Below are positions 43,092 through 51,724 of a DNA stretch of 64,000 bases, one piece after another; the stretch's first letter is position 1; every line of letters starts with the position of its first letter. The stretch lies in NCBI GenBank assembly GCA_025356335.1, contig JANXUF010000145.1, positions 31,371 through 95,370 of the forward strand. Direction: 5' to 3'. Source of the stretch: Actinomycetes bacterium (lineage in GTDB: Bacteria; Actinomycetota; Acidimicrobiia; Acidimicrobiales; Ilumatobacteraceae). Made by a program: the position numbers and the translations under genes. The notes beneath the pieces were generated by a model. It worked only from the letters and a program-made list of their open reading frames with translations. It had not been told where the DNA came from and made no database searches.

Positions 43092-44443
43092 AGCGACACG
43101 TTCCCGGTGGAGGGTGGACTGCACTGGTGGCGATCTCACTGGCGGCGATTGCATTGCTGTCGAGTGCACTCGCAGCATGTGCAGGAACGTCACGGACATC
43201 CACGGCTTCCTCGACGGCTTCCTCGACAGCTTCCTCGACGGCTACTTCGGCCACGCCGAGCCCACTGATCCCCGATACGCCCACCACCGCAACGGCACTC
43301 ATCACATCGAAGCCTGCTGCGCTGCCGGCTGCGCTGCAGTTGCTGCTCGATTCGACGAGATCGATGCCCGACGTCGGTACCGAAACGATCGAGGTATGGA
43401 TCTGCCACGTCCCGCTGGACACCACCGACCCGACCTACAACCCTGTCGCATTCCGCTTGCAACTCACTCCTACGAACATCAGCGACAAGTTGAACGAGTT
43501 TGTCTCCGCCTACTTCGTCTCGCTGTCGCACGGTCTCTATCGGCCGCAGTTCGTTGCCGGCGGCACGTACGACATGACCGCCTCCGATTCGCCGAACGTC
43601 TGCGTGAGCCATGCCCTCAACGGATCGGCGTCGACCTCGAACGCGGTCTTCGCCGTCGCCGATGCCGAGCACACGGCATCGGCTGCCGGCGGCTTCGGCA
43701 TCCATGGATCGGGATGCAACGAGTCGACACGTGCGCAGTGTCCGGCGAGTTCGACAGGGCGCGCTGCCTATGTCGGGGCCGGTGACTTCCATCCGGATTG
43801 GGGACCGGAACCGGCCGTCGATCTGGAAGAACACGAGATCGGGCACCTGCTCGGCTGGCCGCACTCCGGCGACGACAGCGGAGAGGGACATTCGAGCGGG
43901 CTCGACGTGATGAGTGACAGCGCTGCACCGCGGGACTTCGATACGACCAGCCGCAACGCCCCGGACACGCTTGGCGTCAACCGTCTGGCCGCACGCTGGT
44001 TACCGCTCGACGCCGTCGCCATCGCCTCGGCGGACCTCGCCACGGTACGCACGACTGCGACGCTGTCGAACACATCGTGGGAGACGTTTGCTCTGCAGCC
44101 GTCGTTCGGCACCTCTGGAACGAGAGTCGTCGTCCTGCCCGTCGACGCGACTCACATGCTCACCGTCGAATTGCTGGCGAAATCAGGACTCGACTCGTTT
44201 CTGCCGCACGCCGGCGTCACCGTCACGTTGATCGACCAGTCCCCTTCGGCCTGTGGCCACACCGACGCGACACCGTGCACCGGTGCCGACAGGGTGCAGT
44301 TGACGAAGGTCGGAACCACACCGTTCTACGACCTGCTGACCGCCTCCGGACAGGCCGTCACGGCGGACGGTTGGACGATCGAGTTGACCAACATCGGGTC
44401 CGACGCAACGATTCAGGTGGCGCGAGCGACGACCGCTGGGTAA
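43088..44443 (+). CDS. Secreted metzincin-type metalloprotease lipoprotein
   Basis: A 451-residue extracellular protein. Seen: signal peptide with lipobox LAAC near residue 30, a Thr/Ser-rich linker (12-base coding repeats TASS), then a zinc-protease domain with HEIGHLLGWPH (HExxHxxGxxH, near residue 265) and a Met-turn LDVMSDS, diagnostic of metzincins. A C-terminal beta-rich domain follows. Start ATG 43088 overlaps the aat stop, so it is co-translated with aat. Membrane-anchored lipoprotein; substrate unknown. It is an odd partner for a cytosolic N-end transferase. Confidence 0.83.
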   Translation: MKRHVPGGGWTALVAISLAAIALLSSALAACAGTSRTSTASSTASSTASSTATSATPSPLIPDTPTTATALITSKPAALPAALQLLLDSTRSMPDVGTETIEVWICHVPLDTTDPTYNPVAFRLQLTPTNISDKLNEFVSAYFVSLSHGLYRPQFVAGGTYDMTASDSPNVCVSHALNGSASTSNAVFAVADAEHTASAAGGFGIHGSGCNESTRAQCPASSTGRAAYVGAGDFHPDWGPEPAVDLEEHEIGHLLGWPHSGDDSGEGHSSGLDVMSDSAAPRDFDTTSRNAPDTLGVNRLAARWLPLDAVAIASADLATVRTTATLSNTSWETFALQPSFGTSGTRVVVLPVDATHMLTVELLAKSGLDSFLPHAGVTVTLIDQSPSACGHTDATPCTGADRVQLTKVGTTPFYDLLTASGQAVTADGWTIELTNIGSDATIQVARATTAG

Positions 44444-44454
44444 CAATCATCGAC

Positions 44455-46434
44455 GTGGCTCATCCTGACAGCGGCAAGCGGCGCGACTCTCCCTGGTTGA
44501 TGCGGACCTATTCCGGGCACTCGTCGGCGAAAGCCTCAAACGCCCTCTACCGCACGAACCTCTCCAAGGGTCAGACGGGTCTGTCGATCGCCTTCGATCT
44601 GCCGACGCAGACCGGCTTCGATCCCGACGACGTGATGGCGCGTGGCGAGGTCGGCAAGGTCGGCGTACCAGTGGCCCATCTCGGCCATATGCGCAGCCTG
44701 CTCGACGGCATTCCGCCTGGCGGGATGAACACGTCGATGACGATCAATTCGACGGCTGCATGGTTGCTGTCGCTGTACGTTGCGAATGCCGACGAGCAGG
44801 ACACGCCGACCGTGGCGCTTCGTGGCACGACCCAGAACGACATCGTCAAGGAGTACCTGTCACGGGGAACATACATCTTTCCGCCGAAACCGAGCCTGCG
44901 GTTGATCGTCGACATGGTCTCGTGGTGCGCCCTCAACGCACCGAAATGGAACCCGATCAACGTCTGCTCGTACCATCTGCAGGAGGCCGGTGCGACACCG
45001 GTGCAGGAGATCGCCTTCGCGTTGGCGACGGCCATCGGCGTCCTCGACGCCGTTCGTGATGCCGGCCAGGTTCCACCAGAACAGTTCAGCCAGGTCTTCG
45101 GTTCGATTTCCTTCTTCGTCAACGCCGGCATCCGTTTCATCGAGGAGATCTGCAAGCTGCGGGCGTTCACCGAACTGTGGGACCACATCGGTGAGCACCG
45201 TTATGGGATCACCGACGTCAAGGCCCGCCGCTTCCGCTACGGCGTGCAGGTCAACTCGCTCGGGCTGACCGAAGCACAGCCGGAGAACAACGTCCAGCGC
45301 ATCGTGTTGGAGATGCTCGGCGTGACCTTGTCGAAGAACGCTCGGGCCCGTTCGGTCCAACTACCGGCGTGGAACGAGGCGCTCGGCCTCCCCCGTCCGT
45401 GGGATCAACAGTGGGCGCTGCGCATGCAACAGGTCTTGGCGTACGAGACGGACCTGTTGGAGTACGACGACCTCTTCGACGGCTCACACGTCGTCGAAGC
45501 ACGGACGGCTGAATTGCGCAGCGCGGCGCAGACGGAACTCGATGACGTGCTTGCGCTCGGCGGTGCGTTCGAGGCCGTCGACGAGCTGAAGGGACGACTC
45601 GTCCGCTCGATGGCGATCCGCACAGCACGGATCGAGACCGGCGAGCAGATCGTCGTCGGCGTGAACCAGTTCAAAGAGACAGCACCATCGCCGTTGACCG
45701 GCGGAATCGAATCGATCATGACGGTCGACCCTGCAGTCGAGAAGGAATTGATCGCCGATGTCGAAGCGTGGCGGGCGACGCGTGACCAATCGCTCGTCGA
45801 CGTTGCACTCGCCGAACTCCGCCGCGTCGCGGAGTCAGACGAGAACGTGATGCCCGCCTCCATCGCCCTCGCCAAGGCCGGCGGCACGACCGGTGAATGG
45901 TCTGGCGTGTTGCGCGATGTCTTCGGCGTGTACCGCGCTCCGACCGGCGTCAGCGCGGCGGCCGGCCACGCGGTTGGATCGCTGCGAACCGTTGCCGAGT
46001 TCGTCAAGACGATCGCCGGCGGCCCACCGCGCTTCCTCGTCGCCAAGCCGGGTCTCGACGGTCACAGCAACGGTGCCGAGCAGATCGCCGTCGCCGCACG
46101 CGACGCCGGTATGGAGGTCATCTACTCCGGCATCCGTCTCACCCCTGAGCAGATCATCGCTTCGGCCCGTGACGAGGACCCCGACGTCATCGGTCTGTCG
46201 ATCCTCTCCGGCTCGCATCTCGAACTGATCCCGAGGATCATCGACGGTCTCCGGGCAGCGGGTGTCGATGCCCCGTTGATTCTCGGCGGGATCATCCCTG
46301 ACGCCGATCAACCGGCGTTGAGGACGCTCGGCGTCGCCGCGATCTACACGCCGAAGGACTTCGAGATGACGAAGATCATGGACGAAGTCGCCCACCTCGC
46401 CGTCGCCCACCGAAACGCAACGTCAGCCACGTAG
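44455..46434 (+). CDS. ecm: Ethylmalonyl-CoA mutase-type protein (MeaA)
   Basis: A 659-residue adenosylcobalamin mutase with both catalytic and B12 domains in one chain, the layout of MeaA/Ecm. Seen: SPWLMRTYSGHSSAKASNAL, TGLSIAFDLPTQTGFDPD, WNPINVCSYHLQEAGATPVQEI and the base-off B12 motif LDGHSNG (DxHxxG) near residue 530. It resembles MeaA most, but methylmalonyl- and isobutyryl-CoA mutases are close relatives, so substrate is not certain. GTG 44455 follows TAACAA/AACAAT by seven or eight bases. The stop lies in a perfect palindrome. Confidence 0.85.
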   Translation: MAHPDSGKRRDSPWLMRTYSGHSSAKASNALYRTNLSKGQTGLSIAFDLPTQTGFDPDDVMARGEVGKVGVPVAHLGHMRSLLDGIPPGGMNTSMTINSTAAWLLSLYVANADEQDTPTVALRGTTQNDIVKEYLSRGTYIFPPKPSLRLIVDMVSWCALNAPKWNPINVCSYHLQEAGATPVQEIAFALATAIGVLDAVRDAGQVPPEQFSQVFGSISFFVNAGIRFIEEICKLRAFTELWDHIGEHRYGITDVKARRFRYGVQVNSLGLTEAQPENNVQRIVLEMLGVTLSKNARARSVQLPAWNEALGLPRPWDQQWALRMQQVLAYETDLLEYDDLFDGSHVVEARTAELRSAAQTELDDVLALGGAFEAVDELKGRLVRSMAIRTARIETGEQIVVGVNQFKETAPSPLTGGIESIMTVDPAVEKELIADVEAWRATRDQSLVDVALAELRRVAESDENVMPASIALAKAGGTTGEWSGVLRDVFGVYRAPTGVSAAAGHAVGSLRTVAEFVKTIAGGPPRFLVAKPGLDGHSNGAEQIAVAARDAGMEVIYSGIRLTPEQIIASARDEDPDVIGLSILSGSHLELIPRIIDGLRAAGVDAPLILGGIIPDADQPALRTLGVAAIYTPKDFEMTKIMDEVAHLAVAHRNATSAT

Positions 46435-46523
46435 GTGCACCTAGGCGTGCTGACCGGTGACGTCCTCGCCCGATCTGGTGGCGCAGGATGTCGAACGACC
46501 AGTGCGGAATGGCGGTGTCGAAT

Positions 46524-47012
46524 TCAGGGCCTCTTCGCCGTGGTCGCAGTCGGAGCGACCGTCGTTCGCGTCGTCGCCGGGAGCGGGGCCTGCGTGGCCC
46601 GCGTGGCCCCAGCAGCAGTGGTCGGCGGGATGATCAGCGTCTGACCTGCCTCGATCTTGTCGGCGTTGGCAACACTGTTGACCTTCATCAACTCGGTCAC
46701 GCTGACGCCGAACTTCTTGGCGATGCGTTTGAGCTGGTCGCCTGCCTGCACGACGTCGGTCAGCGGAACCGTTGTCGTCACGGCGACCGTTGTCGGCGGA
46801 GGCGCTGTCAGCGCCGGCAAGCCGGTCCCGGGGGACGTCGCCGCCACGACGGTGCCGGCCGCACTGCCCTGCGACTGTGTCGGCGCCTGCAGGCCGATCG
46901 ATTCACGGACCGGCGCCGTCGTTGCCGACGTGCTCGTGCTGCTGCCACACGCCGTGAGCGCGCCGACGAACAGGACGGGCGAGACGATGAATGTGAGGAA
47001 CGGCAGACGCAT
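46524..47012 (-). CDS. LysM-domain lipoprotein
   Basis: A 162-residue secreted lipoprotein: signal peptide, lipobox LTAC (Cys near 20), a Thr/Ala-rich linker, then one LysM domain (about 80-125, VQAGDQLKRIAKKFGVSVTELMKVN) that binds peptidoglycan. C-terminal Thr/Pro-rich tail. ATG 47012 has AAGGGG upstream. A cell-wall-anchoring role is likely; no catalytic domain is present. Confidence 0.88.
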   Translation of the reverse strand: MRLPFLTFIVSPVLFVGALTACGSSTSTSATTAPVRESIGLQAPTQSQGSAAGTVVAATSPGTGLPALTAPPPTTVAVTTTVPLTDVVQAGDQLKRIAKKFGVSVTELMKVNSVANADKIEAGQTLIIPPTTAAGATRATQAPLPATTRTTVAPTATTAKRP

Positions 47013-47255
47013 AGGAACCCCTTCGCGAACGCTCAGAATACCCCGCACGCCAAACCGTCGTCGTTCGCCCCGAGCGCACAGGCCGAGCAGGGCCGACAAG
47101 GCGCGCGGCGATGCTCGCAGTAGCCGGCGTCTGCACCTCCTGAGTGGCTCGACGACGCATGCGACGAGTGTCACGAAATAGAACCGGGACGTATCGCCTT
47201 GTACTGGGTGCGGGTTGCACAGGCCCACACTCGGGCTCGAGGAGGGCCGTTCGCG

Positions 47256-47591
47256 ATGAATGTCATGGCTTCAGCCAACAAGATCGGAATCACACGCAGC
47301 GACGGATCGGCTGTTCACGGCACGATCGACGTCGAGGCAGTGTTGACAGTGCTCGTCGACTTGGAGTTCGAGGATCCGCAGAACGCCGATCTCTACACCG
47401 CCGCGGCGACGCGTGTCTGGCTGGCCCGGTCGGCCGGAGTCGAGCGCATCGAGGCCGGCAGCATCTTCGCCCATCAGGGCCGCGGTTCCGATATCAACCT
47501 GCGCTATCGCTCGGAAATGGCGGATATCTTCCTCGACCTGGCGATCGACGTCGGGATGCGGCAGCCGCAATCAGCGACTGCCGCCGTCTGA
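47256..47591 (+). CDS. Hypothetical protein
   Basis: A 111-residue protein with no recognised family. The middle (about 25-80) has a regular alpha/beta alternation (GTIDVEAVLTVLVDLEFEDP, then TAAATRVWLARSAGVERI). No signal peptide or membrane segment. ATG 47256 is preceded by GGAGGG at nine bases, giving it a real ribosome site; ATG 47265 is also possible. It lies upstream of an alpha/beta hydrolase gene but with its own spacing. Confidence 0.65.
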   Translation: MNVMASANKIGITRSDGSAVHGTIDVEAVLTVLVDLEFEDPQNADLYTAAATRVWLARSAGVERIEAGSIFAHQGRGSDINLRYRSEMADIFLDLAIDVGMRQPQSATAAV

Positions 47592-47640
47592 CGAGCGCCC
47601 GACCACGACAAAGTCACGTCGGTTCCGTAGCCTCTCGACG

Positions 47641-48555
47641 ATGACAGACGGCCGTGTGACCTTTCCCGGCGCGCAGCGCCCCGATCGCGCCTACCGGGTC
47701 GATGCCCACGGTGTCGGTATCGCCACATACGAATGGGGAGACCCTGACGCACCGGTGATGTTCCTCGTCCACGGCGGGTTCGACTTCGCCGGCACGTTCG
47801 ATGTCTTTGCTCCGAAACTCGCTGCCGGCGGATGGCGCGTCGTGTCATGGGACCATCGTGGCCACGGCGACAGCGACCACGTCCCGCTCTATTCCTGGGA
47901 CGCCGACCTGCGCGACGCCGTCGTCGTGATGTCCGCCACGACGATCGATCCTGCTCCGATCGTCGCCCATTCCAAGGGCGGGGCGATGACCTTGCAACTC
48001 GCAGACGCCGAGCCGTTCCGTTTCTCACACATCGTCAACATCGACGGTATCCCGTTCCGCGGCACCCCGCCGGATGTCGCAGAGCACGAGCGCTCCCGCA
48101 TGCTGCAGGCCGATATCGAAGGCTGGCTCGACTTCCGTCGCCGCGCGCATCTGTCGTCTCGCAGGCCCGGGACGTTCGATGGCCTCGCCGAACGCCGCCG
48201 CAAGATGAACCCGCGGCTACCCATCGAATGGCTGCGCTACCTCGTCAGCATCGGCGCACAGGAGCACGAGGACGGGTGGCGGTGGAAGATCGATCCGTCG
48301 ATGCGCTTCGGCGGCTTCGGTCCATGGCGGCCCGAATGGTCGATCCAGCGGTTGCCGGGGATCGGCGTCCCATTTCTCGGCGTGCTCGGCCTGCTCCCCG
48401 AGGAGATGGGATGGGGTATCAAGTCGAAGGACATCGATTCGATGCTGCCGGCCGGCGGACGGATCATCGACTTTGCAGACGCTGGGCACTTCGTCCACAT
48501 CGAGCAGCCGGACGTCGTCGCCGACATCGTCCTCGAATTCGTCAGCCTGACATGA
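47641..48555 (+). CDS. Alpha/beta hydrolase
   Basis: A 304-residue alpha/beta-hydrolase-fold enzyme. Seen: MFLVHGGFDFAG (oxyanion), WDHRGHGDSD, and nucleophile elbow VAHSKGGAMTL with Ser; a catalytic His candidate in FADAGHFVHIEQP. ATG 47641 is seven bases after TAGCCT (47628-47633), suggesting a leaderless message. Its stop overlaps the start of a second hydrolase-fold gene. The substrate is unknown. Confidence 0.86.
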   Translation: MTDGRVTFPGAQRPDRAYRVDAHGVGIATYEWGDPDAPVMFLVHGGFDFAGTFDVFAPKLAAGGWRVVSWDHRGHGDSDHVPLYSWDADLRDAVVVMSATTIDPAPIVAHSKGGAMTLQLADAEPFRFSHIVNIDGIPFRGTPPDVAEHERSRMLQADIEGWLDFRRRAHLSSRRPGTFDGLAERRRKMNPRLPIEWLRYLVSIGAQEHEDGWRWKIDPSMRFGGFGPWRPEWSIQRLPGIGVPFLGVLGLLPEEMGWGIKSKDIDSMLPAGGRIIDFADAGHFVHIEQPDVVADIVLEFVSLT

Positions 48556-49265
48556 CGACGGTTGATCTCGGGATGACCATCTTGCAGCACAACCGCATCC
48601 AACTGGCACTGCACACACTGCCCGCCGGAACACTGAGGGACGGCTCCGCCGGGCAACTGCTGCTCCTGCACGGGCTCGGCGAATCGAGCTCGTCGACGAT
48701 GTTGCCGGCAAATGCTGCAGAGCATTGGAACGGTCCGATCTTCGGGCTCGACTTCAGCGGGCATGGCGCTTCGACCCGCAGTATCGGCGGGGGCTATTCC
48801 GCCGAGAACCTGATGGCCGACGCCGATGTGGCCCTCGCCCATCTCGGACCGTGCACGATCGTCGGGCGGGGCATCGGTGCATATATCGCCCTGCTCATCG
48901 CCGGCGCACGGCCGAATCTCGTCCGCGGCGCCGTCCTGACCGATGGGCCGGGCCTGGCGGGTGGACCGACACGACCGACATCCATATCCATCCCGGTCGT
49001 CTCAGCTGCGTTGTCACCGGCACATCCAGACCCGTGGGCACTGCTCGAACTCTCCCGAGACATCCGTCCTGCTGATTACGCCATGACCCTGCTCCGCCAG
49101 GCGATCATCCTGTCCGGCATGCAGTGTCCCGTGGCCGTCTGTGCTCGATGGCTGCCGCCATGGCTGAACGCCGTCGCCAATGATCCGTCTGTGCTGCGAA
49201 CCGATCTCGGTGGCGCGCTCGCGGAATTCCGATGGCACGCTCCCGTCACCCCGGTCATTCGATAG
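48552..49265 (+). CDS. Alpha/beta-hydrolase-fold protein lacking its nucleophile
   Basis: A 237-residue protein with the fold of the upstream gene: LLLLHGLGESS, FGLDFSGHGAST, but the nucleophile elbow reads IVGRGIGAYIAL, with Gly where Ser should be. The surrounding pattern is intact, so a random frameshift is unlikely. It is probably catalytically dead and may regulate or bind ligands. ATG 48552 overlaps the preceding stop (ATGA), so the active and inactive paralogs are made together. Confidence 0.75.
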   Translation: MTTVDLGMTILQHNRIQLALHTLPAGTLRDGSAGQLLLLHGLGESSSSTMLPANAAEHWNGPIFGLDFSGHGASTRSIGGGYSAENLMADADVALAHLGPCTIVGRGIGAYIALLIAGARPNLVRGAVLTDGPGLAGGPTRPTSISIPVVSAALSPAHPDPWALLELSRDIRPADYAMTLLRQAIILSGMQCPVAVCARWLPPWLNAVANDPSVLRTDLGGALAEFRWHAPVTPVIR

Positions 49266-49280
49266 CGCGGTGTCCTGGGC

Positions 49281-50336
49281 TCAGGAGTCCCGACTGGCGA
49301 GATAGATCGCCAGGTCAGTCAATGCCTCGCAGGCCTCCGTGCAGATCGGAGCGCTGGTGATGGCGTCGATCGCCTCGCTCGTCAGCGCACTGATACGCGC
49401 TTCGACCATCCGTACGGCACCCGTGTCGATCAGCACCTGCTGAATATCGGCAACACCGCTCGGACCGACCGTCGTGCCGACTCCGCAGAGGACGGCTTGC
49501 TGTGCCGGCGTGGCATTCGCCGTCGCCAACGCCAGCATCGGTGTCGGTTTGCCCTCGATCAGATCGTCTCCGACGGGCTTACCGGTGAGCCGTTCGTCGC
49601 CGAAGGCACCGAGCACATCGTCTCGCAGCTGAAATGCATCGCCGAGGGCGACTCCGTATCGCGACAGCACCGGCATCAACTCTGCAGAGCGTTGCGGCGC
49701 GGCGAGCAATGCCCCCATCTGCAAGGGGCGCTCGACCGTATATTTGGCGCTCTTGAAGCGGGAGATCTGTTCGGATCGATCCAGCCGCCGTTCACTGCTC
49801 GCCGTGCCGACAATGTCCAGATACTGGCCGACATTGAGTTCGATCCGCAGCTCGTGCCAGATCGCCATCGCTTCCGGCGGGGCGCCATCGACCAGCATGT
49901 CGGCATAGACGAACGCCAGGTCGCCGACGAGGATGGCGACGCCTTCACCGAAGCGCCTGCTCTCACCCACCCACCCGTCGCGCTCGTGCTGATCGGCGAA
50001 CAGCAGATGCGTCGTTCGTGCTCCGCGTCTCGTCGACGACCCGTCCATCACGTCATCGTGGAACAACGCAAAGGCATGCAACAGTTCCACCGCCGCTCCG
50101 GCGTCGATCGCCACGCGGCTGGCGGGGTCACCGCCGGCACCGACGAAACCCCAGTAGAGGAATCCTGGCCGGAGCCGCTTGCCGCCGTGCCCGATGAGGT
50201 TGCGCAACCCGTCGAACGGCGCGTTCAGATCGTCGTTGAGTGCTGCCCACCTGACCTGTTCTGCCCCGAGCATTTCCTCCAACCGCTGCTCGACCCTGGA
50301 GGCAACCTCGACGAGCGAAGCTGGCGGATTCGGCAC
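49281..50336 (-). CDS. Polyprenyl (geranylgeranyl-type) diphosphate synthase
   Basis: Condenses isopentenyl diphosphate with allylic diphosphates to make C20-or-longer isoprenoids. A 351-residue trans-prenyltransferase. Seen: FHDDVMDGSSTRRG (first Asp-rich motif DDxxD, near residue 95) and QLRDDVLGAFGD (second, about 240), GGKRLRPGF near the start. Chain length is not determined. ATG 50336. Downstream of the four-gene membrane family on the same strand, with a 65-base gap. Confidence 0.9.
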   Translation of the reverse strand: MPNPPASLVEVASRVEQRLEEMLGAEQVRWAALNDDLNAPFDGLRNLIGHGGKRLRPGFLYWGFVGAGGDPASRVAIDAGAAVELLHAFALFHDDVMDGSSTRRGARTTHLLFADQHERDGWVGESRRFGEGVAILVGDLAFVYADMLVDGAPPEAMAIWHELRIELNVGQYLDIVGTASSERRLDRSEQISRFKSAKYTVERPLQMGALLAAPQRSAELMPVLSRYGVALGDAFQLRDDVLGAFGDERLTGKPVGDDLIEGKPTPMLALATANATPAQQAVLCGVGTTVGPSGVADIQQVLIDTGAVRMVEARISALTSEAIDAITSAPICTEACEALTDLAIYLASRDS

Positions 50337-50401
50337 TCTGGCAGGTTACGGCCCAAACCGTCGTCCCACGTTCCAGTCAGGCGAGCAGGCGGACCGGCGG
50401 G

Positions 50402-51622
50402 TCAGGCGACAGCGACGGCAACGGCATTCGGCGATACCGGAGCAGGGAGGTCGATCTGCTGCGTCCACATCCCGTCGCTCGACACCTTCGTCAGCTGTGC
50501 GCCGTCGACGAAGAACGCCGTCATCCCGTCTGGTGCCCAGGCGGCCGCAGCCCCGGCAGCAGTGTCCCCGGTCGAGCCGCCATCGCTGCTGGGCGGCTCC
50601 CGAACGACGTGGGCGACGCCCGTCCTGACGTTGACCATCGAGCGTTGCGTCCTTCCGTCGGTGGTCACGGCGATATAGGCATGGCCGCCGTCGGGGGAGA
50701 TCGAGAACGACGCATGTGCCGAATACGGCATCGAGTAGGTGTAGGAGGCACCGTGGATCAGCAATTGGCAACGACCGGCGGGGTCGCACTCGACATCGCC
50801 GTAGTTACCGTTGACGACGGGCGAGAGCATCGTGCCGTTGGCCAATCGGTATCGTGTTTTCGTCGTCGGGTTGAAGACGAACGCCGAACCGTCCGGCGCC
50901 GCGAACACCGGCTCTCCGTTGGCCATCGAGCCGATCAACCGTTGGAACACCGAACCGAGCGCGCCGAGATCGTAGTTGGCGAGCAACGCAAGTCCGCTCG
51001 ATGCCTGCATCCGAACGAGACTCAGCTTGGTCGTCGATCCGTCGATCCCGGCGAGCCACGTTGCACCGTCGGGCCCGGCGGTCTTGGCATCCGCCCCGCC
51101 GACGTCAGTCGGGGCGACGACGTGCGCCGCCAGGCCGGTACCGGACACCCCGAGCGTCTGGCTGTAGGTCGCCTCCGGCAACGCAGCGATCACTCCGGTC
51201 GCAAGATCGAGACGGACAACACTCCTGCCAGAAGCCGGATCGGCGAGGAACAGTCCCCAGTGCTGATCGTTCATCAGGATCGGGCCGAGCGCTGGGGTCG
51301 ACCCGTTCGACCCGTTGGCATTCGCCAGGCTCGCCGGTTTCGACGGCCCTGGCACGACGGGGCTGTGGGGGTCGTCGTTCGCCCCGACGACGAAGGCGAC
51401 GACCAGGAGTGCGCCTACGCCCGCAACGGCCGCATACTTCGATCGTGTCGACCAACCAGCTCGCCGCGGTCGCAACGGTCGATTGGGTTTTCGCATGGGG
51501 TTGGCGTCGCCAGCGTGGGGACGCCGCCCCCCGAAGTCGACGTCCGTCGTCGAGCCGGTGTCGACGAAGTCCACGAACTCGATGGGAACGGTTCCGTCCG
51601 AATCTGTCGGAGGCCTGAACAC
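50402..51622 (-). CDS. Membrane-anchored propeller-like protein, family member 1
   Basis: A 406-residue single-pass protein. Acidic N-terminus with DVDFGGRR, basic stretch, one membrane helix (about 75-95), a Pro/Ser linker and an extracellular domain of repeated short blocks (GVSGTGLAA, TWLAGIDG, SPDGGHAYIAV, WAPDGMTAFFVDGAQL). C-x5-C in VECDPAGRCQLL. It lacks the CSDGT cysteine of the other members. GTG 51622 is chosen since TACTCT lies six bases upstream and member 3 begins with the same FRPP. Unknown function; see the member 2-4 entries. Confidence 0.75.
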   Translation of the reverse strand: MFRPPTDSDGTVPIEFVDFVDTGSTTDVDFGGRRPHAGDANPMRKPNRPLRPRRAGWSTRSKYAAVAGVGALLVVAFVVGANDDPHSPVVPGPSKPASLANANGSNGSTPALGPILMNDQHWGLFLADPASGRSVVRLDLATGVIAALPEATYSQTLGVSGTGLAAHVVAPTDVGGADAKTAGPDGATWLAGIDGSTTKLSLVRMQASSGLALLANYDLGALGSVFQRLIGSMANGEPVFAAPDGSAFVFNPTTKTRYRLANGTMLSPVVNGNYGDVECDPAGRCQLLIHGASYTYSMPYSAHASFSISPDGGHAYIAVTTDGRTQRSMVNVRTGVAHVVREPPSSDGGSTGDTAAGAAAAWAPDGMTAFFVDGAQLTKVSSDGMWTQQIDLPAPVSPNAVAVAVA

Positions 51623-51724
51623 AGCACCAGAGTACGCCACGATTGCGGACTTGGATAGAGCCAACCTGAGACCGCCCGGTTCGGGCGAACACCGAGCGGG
51701 CGGCAGTCGTCGCGGTCCTGTCGG

